Below, in pieces: positions 44,930 through 58,569 of a stretch of 64,000 nucleotides of DNA. The notes under the pieces were generated by a model, which made no database searches, was not told the DNA's origin, and worked only from the letters and a program-made list of their open reading frames with translations. Origin of the DNA: Fluctibacter halophilus. GTDB lineage: Bacteria; Pseudomonadota; Gammaproteobacteria; Enterobacterales; Alteromonadaceae. Within the stretch, counting starts at the first letter, position 1; each line of letters starts with the position of its first letter. The stretch covers positions 270,433 to 334,432 of the forward strand of contig NZ_JAJEWP010000003.1 of the NCBI RefSeq assembly GCF_020687825.1, read 5' to 3'. Position numbers and translations under genes: made by a program.

Positions 44930-45850
44930 TCAATGGTGGCCGAAATTGCCTTCTACCCGCAACGCGACACCGTAGGAAGCAGAAAAATTCTCGTCCCTGC
45001 GCCATAACACGAAAGGTTCCACTTCAAAGAACAACCAGTCTCTGAAGGCATTCTTGCGCCATCGTACGCTGGCCAGATACTCTTCCAGCCGGTAGGTGGG
45101 TTTGCTCAGACCTTCGATATAAAACCCGACCAGGGTTGCAGTGTCGGCGTCGTGCTGGGCAAAGCGCTGCCAACTGTGCTGCCACAACCAGTCGTCGCTC
45201 TCGTCTCGGTAATAAAAACGATTTGCCCAACGCCAGATCACATCGTCGTCGCTGGCGTAATCGGTATGGACCTTGATGTTGCCACCCCAGCCGTCGCGGT
45301 TGTAGTAGTACAGGGAGGTCTCCCATTGCAAATCGACCACATCGGACAGTTGGTGATGTTGACGGTAGCGACTTTTGCCAAAAATTTGCGCCCGACGACC
45401 AACGCCGATGCGGTGAGACAGTCCGCTGTCCGGTTTGGGTTTAAAACGCAGCGCAAGACTGAAGCGGTCATCCCGGTCAAAACGCCCATCGCGGCCCGCA
45501 CTGATGCGTTCGTCGGGGGCTTCGTCATCATAATCTGAAAGGATGATGTCTACCCTGTCCTTGAATTTCGGCAGTTTTACCCGCACCCGCAGGCGGGCTT
45601 CGAACTCATTCCAGTCTCTGGAGCGGGGTTCCCAGCCGAGTCTCAAACGGGCTTCGCCACGGGCTTGCTGATCCGGCGGAGAAGGGCCTTCGGCGAAGAA
45701 GCTGTCAAACCATTCGGCAGTCACGGTGACCGAGTCGGCAATGCTGTCATGCATATCATCCAGCCAGGGACGTGCAGGCTCCTGGGCGCTGGTTGTTGTG
45801 GCCCACAGGATTGAAAACGCAAAAAAAAGTCGTTGTCTGAGCAAACACAT
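44930..45850 (-). CDS. Unknown outer-membrane-like protein
   Basis: 306 residues with a signal peptide (LLRQRLFFAFSILWATTTSAQ). The mature part alternates aromatic and charged residues typical of amphipathic beta strands (ARLRLGWEPRSRDWNEFEARLRVRVKLP, SLALRFKPKP, LQWETSLYYYNRDGW, YFEVEPFVLWRRDEN) and ends in a short strand with a C-terminal His, not the usual Phe. Probably a beta-barrel; function unknown, no family named. Convergent with ubiB, divergent from tatA. The start ATG 45848-45850 has AAGGGA upstream; the open frame begins earlier without support. Confidence 0.7.
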   Translation of the reverse strand: MCLLRQRLFFAFSILWATTTSAQEPARPWLDDMHDSIADSVTVTAEWFDSFFAEGPSPPDQQARGEARLRLGWEPRSRDWNEFEARLRVRVKLPKFKDRVDIILSDYDDEAPDERISAGRDGRFDRDDRFSLALRFKPKPDSGLSHRIGVGRRAQIFGKSRYRQHHQLSDVVDLQWETSLYYYNRDGWGGNIKVHTDYASDDDVIWRWANRFYYRDESDDWLWQHSWQRFAQHDADTATLVGFYIEGLSKPTYRLEEYLASVRWRKNAFRDWLFFEVEPFVLWRRDENFSASYGVALRVEGNFGHH

Positions 45851-45906
45851 TGTCCCTTGCTGTGGTCTATACAGAGTGTAACTTTTTGCTGACTTAATCA
45901 AATCCA

Positions 45907-45934
45907 GTGACCTTTTAGCCAACCTACGTATAAT
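45907..45934 (+). promoter_or_regulatory. Probable promoter of tatABC
   Basis: GTGACC (-35), 16-nt spacer and perfect TATAAT (-10, 45929-45934), 52 bases before tatA. Confidence 0.5.
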
Positions 45935-45986
45935 AACCTTTTATCGGGGTGAGCCCGCTTTTGAAAGTAATGGAGTAACTGAACAT

Positions 45987-46238
45987 ATGGGTATCAGTAT
46001 CTGGCAACTGCTAATCGTTTTGTTAATTGTAGTGCTATTGTTTGGCACCAAGCGTCTGAAGTCACTTGGCGGTGATTTGGGGACTGCGATCAAAGGCTTT
46101 AAAAGCGCGGTGTCCGACGATGAGAAAAAGGATGACACCGACACTGATGCTGACTTCGACCAACAGAAACAGGTTGAACAGCGTCAGAACACGACCGACA
46201 CCGACGTGACCAAGACGACTGACAAAGAGTCTCGTTAA
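45987..46238 (+). CDS. tatA: Sec-independent protein translocase TatA
   Basis: 83 residues: short N-terminal TM ([18 protein letters not shown]), hinge [24 protein letters not shown] (amphipathic helix) and a long charged tail rich in Asp, Thr and Gln. Forms the translocation assembly for folded twin-arginine substrates. GGAG about ten bases before ATG 45987. Its stop overlaps the tatB start (TAATG). Confidence 0.96.
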   Translation: MGISIWQLLIVLLIVVLLFGTKRLKSLGGDLGTAIKGFKSAVSDDEKKDDTDTDADFDQQKQVEQRQNTTDTDVTKTTDKESR

Positions 46239-46540
46239 TGTTTGATATCGGCTTTCTGGAACTCATGGTGGTGGGTGTGCTGGCACTTTTAGTGCTGGGC
46301 CCAGAGCGCCTGCCTGGCGCTATACGCAGCACGGTCAATACCGTGCGCAGTATACGCAATATGGCCAGCGGGTTCCGTCAGGAGGTCGAGCAGCAGTTCA
46401 AAGAACACGAATTGCACGAAAATCTCAAGAAAGCTGAACAGTTGCAACTGAAAAACCTGTCACCGGAACTGCAACGTTCGGTGGATGAGTTGAAAGATGC
46501 GGCGGCATCGGTACAGCAACCTTACCGGAAAGATAAGTGA
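46238..46540 (+). CDS. tatB: Sec-independent protein translocase TatB
   Basis: 100 residues: N-terminal [30 protein letters not shown] is the TatB signature with conserved Glu in the membrane helix and the GPERLP hinge; amphipathic helix and acidic tail follow. Receives twin-arginine substrates with TatC. Shorter than E. coli TatB (171). Confidence 0.95.
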   Translation: MFDIGFLELMVVGVLALLVLGPERLPGAIRSTVNTVRSIRNMASGFRQEVEQQFKEHELHENLKKAEQLQLKNLSPELQRSVDELKDAAASVQQPYRKDK

Positions 46541-46543
46541 TCA

Positions 46544-47290
46544 ATGTCTGAATCCCATAGCAGCCTGATTTCACATCTGATTGAGCTGCGCAGTCGTATA
46601 CTCAAAGCGCTGTTGAGCGTGATGCTGGTGTTTCTGGGCTTGGCTTATTTTGCTCAGGACTTATACCATCTGCTGGCAACCCCGTTATTGGATGCTATGC
46701 CAGAGAACAGCCAGATGATTGCAACGGATGTTGCGGCGCCGTTCTTTGCACCGTTTAAACTCACCCTGGTATTGTCGTTTTTCCTCGCTATTCCGTTTGT
46801 GTTGTACCAAATCTGGGGGTTTGTCGCGCCCGGTCTGTACCGCAATGAAAAGCGTATGATAGCCCCGTTGCTGATTGCCAGTACCTTGCTGTTTTATGCC
46901 GGTATCGCCTTTGCCTACTACGTTGTTTTTCCCTTAGCGTTTCCCTTCTTTGCCGGCATTGAGCTGGAAGGTGTAGCGTTTACTACCGATATCAGCAGTT
47001 ACCTGAATTTTGTCCTCAAGCTGTTCTTTGCTTTCGGCTTGTCATTTGAAATTCCGGTGGCAGTGGTGCTGATGTGCTGGACCGGTATTACCAACGCCAA
47101 GAAATTGCGCGAAAAGCGCCCGTATGTCATCGTCGGTGTTTTTGTGGTGGGCATGTTGCTCACGCCGCCCGACGTGATTTCTCAAACCATGCTGGCAATT
47201 CCCATGTGGCTCCTGTTCGAGTTTGGCGTGCTTGTGGGGGGATTGTATCAGCGTGAATCGGAACAAGAAGAAAATCAGGAAGTATCATGA
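46544..47290 (+). CDS. tatC: Sec-independent protein translocase TatC
   Basis: 248-residue six-TM protein, the twin-arginine receptor. Visible: [17 protein letters not shown] at the N-terminus, [34 protein letters not shown] (first cytoplasmic loop with the conserved Glu) and [25 protein letters not shown]. Its last bases overlap the start of the next gene (ATGA). Confidence 0.97.
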   Translation: MSESHSSLISHLIELRSRILKALLSVMLVFLGLAYFAQDLYHLLATPLLDAMPENSQMIATDVAAPFFAPFKLTLVLSFFLAIPFVLYQIWGFVAPGLYRNEKRMIAPLLIASTLLFYAGIAFAYYVVFPLAFPFFAGIELEGVAFTTDISSYLNFVLKLFFAFGLSFEIPVAVVLMCWTGITNAKKLREKRPYVIVGVFVVGMLLTPPDVISQTMLAIPMWLLFEFGVLVGGLYQRESEQEENQEVS

Positions 47291-47832
47291 AGTTGATGAA
47301 ATCTATCAGTGCGCTGGCCCTGGTCACTCTGACCCTGCCTGCTCACGCCGACAATATCCGTGACGCTCTGCGTGAGTGTGGACAAACCCAGAACAGCTTG
47401 CAGCGACTGGTGTGTTATGACCGGGTTGTCAACGAACTGGAGAAATACTCAGGTCTGGATGACCTGATGAGTGTCCCTGCGCCATTACCCCCGGGTGGCG
47501 GTACAGCCGCTGGCAAGTTTCCCCGCCCTGAGCCCCGTGGCCAACAACCGGATACCGCTGCCCCTGCGCCGAGTGACAATTTCGGTATCGAGCATAAAAA
47601 CATCGAAATCAATGAAGACATGATCACCAGTACGGTGGCATCGGTGAAGGAAGATCCTTACGGCAAATCGATTGTTACCCTGTCCAACGGTCATGTGTGG
47701 AAGCAAGTTGATTCAACCCGACTGAAACTTGATGACGGTGAAGAAGTGTATGTGGAACGAGGCATGCTGGGCTCGTTCTTCCTGGGTAAGTCCACCCAGA
47801 ATCGCCGCATGCGGGTAAAACGGGTCCAGTAA
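47287..47832 (+). CDS. Exported protein coupled to tatC, VasI-like start
   Basis: 181 residues with a signal peptide ([21 protein letters not shown], about 21 residues). The mature N-terminus ([25 protein letters not shown]) has the Cys-x(n)-Cys pattern seen at the start of VasI-type proteins, then a Pro/Gly-rich linker, and a C-terminal OB- or SH3-like beta part ([26 protein letters not shown]...[12 protein letters not shown]). Function unknown. ATGA overlap with tatC and one base gap to tatD make it part of the tat operon. No type VI secretion genes are nearby. Confidence 0.7.
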   Translation: MKLMKSISALALVTLTLPAHADNIRDALRECGQTQNSLQRLVCYDRVVNELEKYSGLDDLMSVPAPLPPGGGTAAGKFPRPEPRGQQPDTAAPAPSDNFGIEHKNIEINEDMITSTVASVKEDPYGKSIVTLSNGHVWKQVDSTRLKLDDGEEVYVERGMLGSFFLGKSTQNRRMRVKRVQ

Positions 47833-47833
47833 G

Positions 47834-48624
47834 ATGTCAGGGTGGTTTGACATTGGCGTAAATCTCACCGACCCGCGCCTTGACGTCGAGCCGACCCTCA
47901 GCCAGGCGGCTGAGGCCGGTGTGACCCATATGGCGATTACCGGTACCGATGAGGCTGCCAGTCAGGCAGCGCTGAGTCTATGTCAAAACCATCCCAACCA
48001 GCTGGTGTGCACCGCCGGTGTACACCCCCACTATGCCAAAGACGTCAGTGATGACTACCTGTCGGTTCTGCGTGATCTGAGCAGCCATGACGCGGTGGTG
48101 GCCATTGGTGAATGTGGTCTGGATTTTAATCGCAACTTTTCACCGCCCGAGGTGCAGTTGCGGGTGTTTGAACAACAGTTGCAACTGGCGTGTGACGTCG
48201 GCTTACCGGTGTTTTTGCATGAGCGGGACGCCCACGCGCAGCAAATTGCGCTGTTGCAACGGTATCGCGACAGGCTCAGTGGCGGTGTCGCCCACTGCTT
48301 TACCGGTGACCGAGCCCAGATGGATGCTTATCTGCAACTGGACCTGTATATCGGTATTACCGGTTGGGTGTGTGATCCCCGCCGCGGGCAGGCCCTGGCC
48401 GAAGCCGTTACCCATTTGCCGCTGGAGCGGTTGCTACTTGAAACCGATGCGCCCTATCTCAAACCCCGCACTCTATCCGGTGGCGGGCGAGACAATGTGC
48501 CGGCCAATCTGCCACACATCGGTGCGTTTGTTGCTGAACGGATGGGCGTCAGCGTCGAACAGGTGCTGGATCATAGTCGCCGAAATGCACTGTCGCTGCT
48601 GGGTGCGCCGTCGTGGAGCGTCCC

Positions 48625-48634
<10 letters not shown>
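47834..48634 (+). CDS. tatD: TatD family metal-dependent DNase
   Basis: 266-residue TIM-barrel hydrolase. Metal ligands: FDIGVNLTDPRL (H-x-H position is Asn-Leu-Thr type, as in TatD), GECGLDFNR (Glu), HERDAHAQ (His), HCFTGD (His) and LLLETDAPYL (Asp). E. coli TatD is a 3'-5' exonuclease and is not needed for Tat export. Overlaps the next gene's open frame at its 3' end. Confidence 0.93.
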
Positions 48635-51541
<2,907 letters not shown>

Positions 51542-51615
51542 CAGCACAATCGGATGCGGTTGTGACAAAATCGTCTGCTTGTTGTGATACTTTTGCGATA
51601 AATTGACGCCAAGCT

Positions 51616-51654
51616 GTTCCTTACCTTCTTACAAGGAACCTACAAGGAACAGCA
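51616..51654 (+). promoter_or_regulatory. Leader with duplicated Shine-Dalgarno and anti-Shine-Dalgarno
   Basis: GTTCCTT (51616-51622) is complementary to two copies of AAGGAAC (51633-51639 and 51644-51650), the latter 4 bases before the spondin gene start. The two AAGGAAC are in an 11-base tandem repeat. Pairing with either copy could switch translation. Confidence 0.4.
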
Positions 51655-52353
51655 ATGAAACATCTCTCAATCCGGTGCGCCATCGGCGCACTTTTTCTCG
51701 GCTGTGGCGTGAGTCACGCGGCAGAACTTTCTGTGTCAGTCACCAACCTCACCCAGGGCATGTATTTTACCCCCGTACTGGCGATCGCCCATGACGACAG
51801 TAACAGCCTGTTTGAGGTCGGCGAGACCGCCTCGGCGGCGTTGCAGGAAATGGCAGAAGGGGGCTCGTTGGCTGGTTTGGCGGCGATCGGTGATGCCATC
51901 GTGGCTGACTATGCCAATACCGAAGGACTGACAGCTCCGGGGACCACCCAGACCCTGATGTTGAGCACCGCAGACAGCAACACCGTGCTGTCGATGGTTG
52001 GCATGATACTGCCCACCAATGATGGTTTTATCGGACTGGACAACTGGCCAATTCCAACGGAAGCCGGCACCTATACCCTGTACTTGAACGCCTACGATGC
52101 TGGCACCGAAGTCAACGATGAAATTCGTGGCGGTGGGGCACCGGGTACACCGGGCATGCCAGTGCCACCGCCCCTTGAGGACTTGGTTGGCAACGGGGGT
52201 AGCGGCGTGACTGCCGTTGAGACCAACACTACCGTACATATTCATCGTGGCAATCTCGGTGACAGCGATATGGTCGGCGGTAGCAGTGATATCAATCTTA
52301 TGACACAGCGCTGGCTGAACCCGATTGCCAGAGTCACTGTGGTCGTCAACTAA
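51655..52353 (+). CDS. Exported Spondin_N domain protein
   Basis: 232 residues. Signal peptide to about residue 22 (GALFLGCGVSHAA). The rest is one Spondin_N-type beta-sandwich: LSVSVTNLTQGMYFTPVLAIAHDDSNSLFEVGETAS, ALQEMAEGGSL, VLSMVGMILPTNDGFIGLDNWPIP, TYTLYLNAYDAGTEVNDE and C-terminal VHIHRGNLGDSD...PIARVTVVVN. The domain is named after F-spondin; its bacterial function is not known. First of a pair; 12 bases before the second. Confidence 0.85.
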   Translation: MKHLSIRCAIGALFLGCGVSHAAELSVSVTNLTQGMYFTPVLAIAHDDSNSLFEVGETASAALQEMAEGGSLAGLAAIGDAIVADYANTEGLTAPGTTQTLMLSTADSNTVLSMVGMILPTNDGFIGLDNWPIPTEAGTYTLYLNAYDAGTEVNDEIRGGGAPGTPGMPVPPPLEDLVGNGGSGVTAVETNTTVHIHRGNLGDSDMVGGSSDINLMTQRWLNPIARVTVVVN

Positions 52354-52365
52354 CGGGAGGTTCCC

Positions 52366-53094
52366 ATGCAATTTTTAACTTTACATGGGGTGTGGCGGGT
52401 AACACTGGCAGCTGTCGTTGTTAGCACGCTGGCAGCCTGTTCAGACGATGATCCCGCGCAACCGACACCGACTCCGCCACCAGCGGCGACGCCGGTGAGC
52501 TATGAAATAACCCTGACCAATCTGTCTCATGAACAACCCTTGTCGCCTGTTGCGGTTGTACTGCACAGCGAAGGTTCTGTTTGGGGCGTCGGTGAGCCGG
52601 CCTCTGAGGCACTGGAAGTACTCGCCGAAGGCGGCGACAACAGCGATGTGCTGGCTTTGCCGATGGTGTTGGCCAATGCATCCGGTGCGGGTGTCATCGG
52701 ACCGGGAATGACGGAATCCATCACCGTCACAATTAACGATGTGGACGATGCGCTGTTATCGGTAGTCACCATGTTGGTGAATACAAATGACGGTTTTACC
52801 GGTCTCAATGGCTGGAGCACAGCCTCATTGGCAGTGGGTGACAGTTGGCAAACGATGCTACCCGTATACGATGCCGGCACGGAGGGCAACACGGAAGCGG
52901 CAGGAACGATTCCGGGACCGGCCGACGGTTCAGGCGATAGTCCGGGTTACCTGAGTGAACGGGACGATGTGGATTTCGTCGCCTATCACCGGGGCGTGGT
53001 TAGTGCCGACGATGGTCTTCCCGGTTCGGTCTTGTCCAGTGTGCACCGTTTCGATAACCCGGTCGTGCGGCTGACGGTGACGCGGGTGGAGTGA
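52366..53094 (+). CDS. Spondin_N domain lipoprotein
   Basis: 242-residue paralogue of the preceding protein, but with a lipobox (STLAAC, Cys25) and a Pro/Thr linker (PAQPTPTPPPAATP), so it is predicted to be membrane-anchored. Same motif order: YEITLTNLSHEQPLSPVAVVLH, ALEVLAEGGDN, LLSVVTMLVNTNDGFTGLNGW, PVYDAGTEGNTE, VAYHRGV and VVRLTVTRVE. Likely forms an exported/anchored pair with its neighbour. Followed after 46 bases by a two-component system. Confidence 0.85.
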   Translation: MQFLTLHGVWRVTLAAVVVSTLAACSDDDPAQPTPTPPPAATPVSYEITLTNLSHEQPLSPVAVVLHSEGSVWGVGEPASEALEVLAEGGDNSDVLALPMVLANASGAGVIGPGMTESITVTINDVDDALLSVVTMLVNTNDGFTGLNGWSTASLAVGDSWQTMLPVYDAGTEGNTEAAGTIPGPADGSGDSPGYLSERDDVDFVAYHRGVVSADDGLPGSVLSSVHRFDNPVVRLTVTRVE

Positions 53095-53140
53095 ACAATG
53101 ATGGGGCACAACCGTGCCCCGGTAACGGGCAGGGATATCC

Positions 53141-53863
53141 ATGAACGATACTGTTTTGGTGGTAGAAGATGACGGAGATATTGCTGAGCTGATCCGTGTC
53201 AATCTGATGGAGCTGGGGGCAGATATCCAGGTTGTGCATGACGGTGCGAAAGGGTTGCAGCTTGCCAGGGAGCAACATGTGGCATTGGTGATCCTGGATG
53301 TGATGTTGCCCGGTATGTCGGGATTGGATGTTTGCCGCACCTTACGCCACGAAAAACCTGAGCAGGCGATCCTGATGCTGACGGCGAAAAACACCGAGAT
53401 GGACCGGGTGTTGGGCCTCGAGATCGGCGCCGACGATTACATGACAAAGCCATTCAGCGTGCGTGAATTGCAGGCCCGGGTTCGTTCTCAATTACGCAAG
53501 TACCGTCTGCTCAAAGAACGCCATCAGGACAGCGTCGATGCCAGACCAACGGTGATCAGCGTGGGGCGTCTGCAGGTTGACCCGGGTTGCCATACGGCGC
53601 TGTTGGGAAGTCAGACGCTGGATCTGACTGCCACCGAGTTTGAATTGTTGTTGTATCTGGCCAGTCATCCCAATCAGGTGTTCAGCCGTGCCCAGCTACT
53701 GGAGTCCGTGTGGGGCTATCATCACAGCGGCTACGAACACACGGTTAATTCCCATATCAACCGATTGCGCGCCAAGCTGGAGAAAGATGCGCGCCAGCCG
53801 GATATGGTGCAAACCGTGTGGGGAGTGGGCTACAAGTTTAATCCCGAAGGCGCACTGGCTTGA
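53141..53863 (+). CDS. OmpR/PhoB family response regulator
   Basis: 240-residue regulator. Receiver: acidic pocket Glu9-Asp10-Asp11, phosphoacceptor Asp53 (LVILDVMLPGMSG), Thr81 and Lys103 (MTKPFS). C-terminal winged helix (about 140-235): LTATEFELLLYLASHPNQVFSRAQLLESVWGY and VNSHINRLRAKLEKD...VWGVGYKF. The kinase follows after 13 bases. The target regulon is unknown; the upstream spondin pair is a good candidate. Confidence 0.93.
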   Translation: MNDTVLVVEDDGDIAELIRVNLMELGADIQVVHDGAKGLQLAREQHVALVILDVMLPGMSGLDVCRTLRHEKPEQAILMLTAKNTEMDRVLGLEIGADDYMTKPFSVRELQARVRSQLRKYRLLKERHQDSVDARPTVISVGRLQVDPGCHTALLGSQTLDLTATEFELLLYLASHPNQVFSRAQLLESVWGYHHSGYEHTVNSHINRLRAKLEKDARQPDMVQTVWGVGYKFNPEGALA

Positions 53864-53876
53864 AAGGGGCACAACA

Positions 53877-55361
53877 ATGAAATTGCGTTTTTACCAGCGA
53901 CTGGCGCTGGTGCTGGTGGTTGCATTTACGTTCATCGTTGGTGTGCTCTACGCCATCAGCAGTTGCCTGCAGACCCAGACCTACGATGAAGCGCAGCAGC
54001 GCTTACACGTTTCCCTCGCCGCGCATCTGGTGGACGACAATCCGCTACTCAAAGACGGTGTTTATCATTACGAGGCACTCAAAAACCTGTTTCATACACT
54101 GATGATCCTGGGTCCCGGGTTTGAGTTTTATTTCCTGTCGCCGCAGGGGGATATCCTGACCTATTCGGCCAAACCCGGCGATGTGGTCAGGGACTCGGTG
54201 TCACTGGCACCCATTAACACCCTGATCGGTACGCCTCAGGGAATGCCGGTGTACGGTGATGATCCCCGTCAGTTACACGGACAAAAAGTGTTTTCTGCGG
54301 CACCGGTTTATCAGGGCGAGCAACTGCAGGGCTATCTGTATGTGATCATTGGTTCGCAGCAATATGACTCAATTCTCAGTGGCACCCGGGTCAGCCACGG
54401 CTGGCAGCAGTGGTTGCTGGTGTTTGGTGGTAGTGCGGTATTTCTGCTGGTGTGCCTGCTGGTATTGTTTCGCTGGCTGACCGCGCCATTGAGGCAATTG
54501 AACGATGCCATGGAGCAGGCATCGGCGGAGGGCTTTGCCGGTCGAACCCATCGGCAGCTGATCCCCTGGCAACGGGACAGCCATCATGAAGTCCACCGAC
54601 TGGGCTGCGCCTTTAACGATTTGTTGTCGCGGCTGGATGAACAGTTCTCCGCGTTGCAGCAGGTGGATGAGCAGCGCCGTGCACTCCTGGCCGATTTATC
54701 TCATGACTTGCGCACCCCTCTGGCCAGTTTGCAGGGCTACATCGAGACTCTGTCAATTCGTGGTAATAACCTGACGGAACAAGAACGCAATCAATTCGTC
54801 GACATTTGTTTGCGCCATGCCAACAACCTCAAGCGTCTCATCGATCAAATCTTTGAACTGGCTTACCTCGAAGGCGGACAGGTGACCTTAAACCGTGAGA
54901 CATTCCCGATTGCCGAACTGGTACAGGACGTGGTGGCAAAATTCGCACTGCTTGCAGAGCAAAAGGGCATAACCCTGCGGGTTGCTCCCGACGCAAGCGA
55001 CACGGTGGTGTTTGCGGATATCGGTAAACTGGAGCGGGTGCTGACCAACCTGATTGACAATGCGTTACGTCACACGCCCCGTGGTGGTGAGGTTTGTCTG
55101 CACCTGACCGCCAATGAGCGCAGTATGCGCATCGACATACGGGACAACGGGGTTGGCATCAGCGACAACGAAATAGCATTTATTTTTGATGCCCGCTATC
55201 AGGCAGCCAACCATAAAACGGACAATGCACTGCATGCCGGACTGGGGCTGGCCATCTGTCGTAACCTGATTTCCCTGCTTGAGGGAACGTTACGGGTGGA
55301 AAGTGAGCTGGGAAAAGGCACCTGCTTCAGCTTTGATGTTCCCCGTGCGCAAACACTCTAG
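53877..55361 (+). CDS. Sensor histidine kinase
   Basis: 494-residue membrane kinase. TM1 about 8-29 and TM2 about 178-200 flank a ~150-residue periplasmic sensor (AQQRLHVSLAAHLVDDNPLLKD, GPGFEFYFLSPQGDIL); HAMP region follows; HisKA with phosphorylated His276 in LSHDLRTPL; HATPase with N-box NLIDNALRHT, G1 DNGVGISD and G2 HAGLGLAI. Start is ATG 53877 after AAAGGGGC; the open frame begins within the regulator gene but is not coding there. Pairs with the regulator upstream. Confidence 0.93.
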   Translation: MKLRFYQRLALVLVVAFTFIVGVLYAISSCLQTQTYDEAQQRLHVSLAAHLVDDNPLLKDGVYHYEALKNLFHTLMILGPGFEFYFLSPQGDILTYSAKPGDVVRDSVSLAPINTLIGTPQGMPVYGDDPRQLHGQKVFSAAPVYQGEQLQGYLYVIIGSQQYDSILSGTRVSHGWQQWLLVFGGSAVFLLVCLLVLFRWLTAPLRQLNDAMEQASAEGFAGRTHRQLIPWQRDSHHEVHRLGCAFNDLLSRLDEQFSALQQVDEQRRALLADLSHDLRTPLASLQGYIETLSIRGNNLTEQERNQFVDICLRHANNLKRLIDQIFELAYLEGGQVTLNRETFPIAELVQDVVAKFALLAEQKGITLRVAPDASDTVVFADIGKLERVLTNLIDNALRHTPRGGEVCLHLTANERSMRIDIRDNGVGISDNEIAFIFDARYQAANHKTDNALHAGLGLAICRNLISLLEGTLRVESELGKGTCFSFDVPRAQTL

Positions 55362-55427
55362 TCAGGCAGACAGTGTGGCTGGATTTACCTATACTGCCGT
55401 TTTGCGTAACACCGAAAAGGACATTCC

Positions 55428-55613
55428 ATGCAACACTCCCTATGGCTGGCGTTGGCGCTGGTATTGATCATTGAAGGGCTGGGGCCGCTGTTGTTTCCCA
55501 GGCGCTGGCAGCACTTTATGGCCGAACTGGCCAGACAGGACGCCCACAGTTTGCGAACCCTCGGTGGTGTGTTGGTCACCGTTGGGGTTGTCAGCCTGTA
55601 CTTTTTACTGTGA
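55428..55613 (+). CDS. DUF2065 small inner-membrane protein (YjeT-like)
   Basis: 61 residues: two hydrophobic helices (LWLALALVLIIEGLGPLLFP and LRTLGGVLVTVGVVSLYFLL) with the central RRWQHFMAELARQD loop. DUF2065/YjeT is often found just before purA, as here. Function unknown. AAAGGACATTCC before ATG. Confidence 0.85.
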   Translation: MQHSLWLALALVLIIEGLGPLLFPRRWQHFMAELARQDAHSLRTLGGVLVTVGVVSLYFLL

Positions 55614-55691
55614 TTTCACACAGTTAACCCCAATTGCCGGCGGGCTGGCTAATTAACGACCAAAAAACGGGTGATCTACAGCGCTGAATTT

Positions 55692-55700
55692 TGGTAGAAT
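55692..55700 (+). promoter_or_regulatory. Extended -10 promoter of purA
   Basis: TGGTAGAAT fits an extended -10 (TGn-TATAAT); the -35 is poor. 31 bases before the purA start. Confidence 0.4.
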
Positions 55701-55727
55701 CGCCGCCTAATTTTCTGACACATCTGA

Positions 55728-57029
<1,302 letters not shown>

Positions 57030-57041
57030 CGCGAATTGAAG

Positions 57042-57064
57042 AAGGAGCCGATGGCTCCTTTTTT
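57042..57064 (+). terminator. Rho-independent terminator of purA
   Basis: Stem AAGGAGCC/GGCTCCTT, GAT loop, then TTTT; starts 13 bases after the purA stop. Confidence 0.88.
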
Positions 57065-57168
57065 ATTGCCCGCGCATCACCTGATGACAGCGGCTGCGCT
57101 GGAGTATTAACACTGGTAGGACTTCTGTGGCATACTGATTGTCTACTTGATGCACAGAGGAATGGCCA

Positions 57169-58569
57169 ATGAACATGGCGGCCCAGACCCTGGAAGCGCA
57201 GGCGAGCATCGCCGATCGTGTCCAGGTATTGCGTGATACCTTTGCCAACGGACGCACCCGCGATCTGGCCTGGCGAAAGGGGCAGTTAACCCGGCTTGAA
57301 GCCCTGATCAATGAGCAGCAGGAGGCCATTGCTGAAGCCTTGTATGCTGATTTGGGCAAGTGTAAAACTGAAGCCTGGACGTCTGAAATTGGTTTCACCC
57401 TCAGCGACATTCAGCACACCCGCAAGCACCTGGGCAAATGGAGCAAGCCCCGCAAGGTATCGACGCCGATTGCCGCTCAGCCTGGCAAAAGCTATCAGTT
57501 GCCGGAACCGTTAGGTACGGTGCTGGTGATTGGCGCGTGGAATTACCCGTTCCAGTTGGTGTTGGCGCCGGTTATCGCCGCCATCGCGGCAGGCAACTGT
57601 GTGGTGATGAAGCCCTCTGAACTGGCGTCCAACACCTCATCTCTGCTGGCCCGCCTGATCCCCCAATACCTGGATCAGGAGGCTTTTCTGGTGATTGAAG
57701 GGGCGGTCGAGGAAACCACTCAATTGCTGGCGCTACCCTTCGACCATATTCTGTATACCGGTGGTGAGCAGGTCGGCAAAATCGTCATGCGCGCCGCCGC
57801 TGAGCATCTGACCCCGGTGACCCTGGAGTTGGGCGGAAAATCTCCTTGTCTGGTGGATGATGATGCCAATCTCGACGTCACTGCTGCACGTATCGTGTGG
57901 AGCAAGTGGATGAACGCCGGACAAACCTGTGTGGCGCCCGATTATGTATTGGTGACACCGGCCCAGAAGCAACCCCTGATGGAAGCGCTGACGAAGGCGC
58001 TGGAAACGTTTTACGGCAAGGACCCGGCGACCAGCAAGGATTACGGTCGCATCATCAATGACCGTCATTTTGCACGCCTGCAGGGTTATCTGGATAACCA
58101 GACCATTGCACTCGGTGGGCAGTGTGATGAGGGATCCCGCTACATGGCGCCGACGATACTGGATAATCCGGCTGCCGACAGCCCGGTGATGCAGGAAGAA
58201 ATTTTCGGCCCCATCCTGCCGATCATCGAAATCGCCAACCTCGACGAGGCCATCGCCTGGGTGAATCAGCGCCCCAAACCGTTGGCGTTGTACGTTTATT
58301 CCAACAGCGACGCCTGCGTGCGGCGAGTCCTGAACGAGACCAGTGCCGGTAACGTGTGTATCAATGATGGCTTCATGTTCATGGTCAACAGTGAACTGCC
58401 GTTCGGCGGTGTGGGCAACAGTGGCATGGGTGCGTATCACGGCCAGTCCGGGTTTGATACCTTCAGCCACCTGAAGACGGTGATGCACCGAAGCTTCCGA
58501 TTTGACGTACCACTGCGATACCCGCCGTTCAGTGCCCTCAAGCTTAGTTTATTGAAGCGGTTACTGTAA
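57169..58569 (+). CDS. Aldehyde dehydrogenase, class 3-like
   Basis: 466-residue aldehyde dehydrogenase. Rossmann part [22 protein letters not shown] (PWNYP-like), FTGG-type loop YTGGEQVGK, general base Glu220 in LELGGKSPC, catalytic Cys254 in [11 protein letters not shown], and [10 protein letters not shown]. Short length and the NYPFQL motif place it with class 3/fatty-aldehyde or coniferyl aldehyde dehydrogenases. C-terminus is rather hydrophobic ([15 protein letters not shown]), possibly membrane associated. Its stop overlaps the VOC gene start (TAATG). Confidence 0.93.
   Translation: MNMAAQTLEAQASIADRVQVLRDTFANGRTRDLAWRKGQLTRLEALINEQQEAIAEALYADLGKCKTEAWTSEIGFTLSDIQHTRKHLGKWSKPRKVSTPIAAQPGKSYQLPEPLGTVLVIGAWNYPFQLVLAPVIAAIAAGNCVVMKPSELASNTSSLLARLIPQYLDQEAFLVIEGAVEETTQLLALPFDHILYTGGEQVGKIVMRAAAEHLTPVTLELGGKSPCLVDDDANLDVTAARIVWSKWMNAGQTCVAPDYVLVTPAQKQPLMEALTKALETFYGKDPATSKDYGRIINDRHFARLQGYLDNQTIALGGQCDEGSRYMAPTILDNPAADSPVMQEEIFGPILPIIEIANLDEAIAWVNQRPKPLALYVYSNSDACVRRVLNETSAGNVCINDGFMFMVNSELPFGGVGNSGMGAYHGQSGFDTFSHLKTVMHRSFRFDVPLRYPPFSALKLSLLKRLL

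Noticed and set aside
53640..53876. Long frame upstream of the histidine kinase as an N-terminal extension
   Set aside because: It overlaps the response regulator in another frame; the kinase start with Shine-Dalgarno and TM1 is at 53877.
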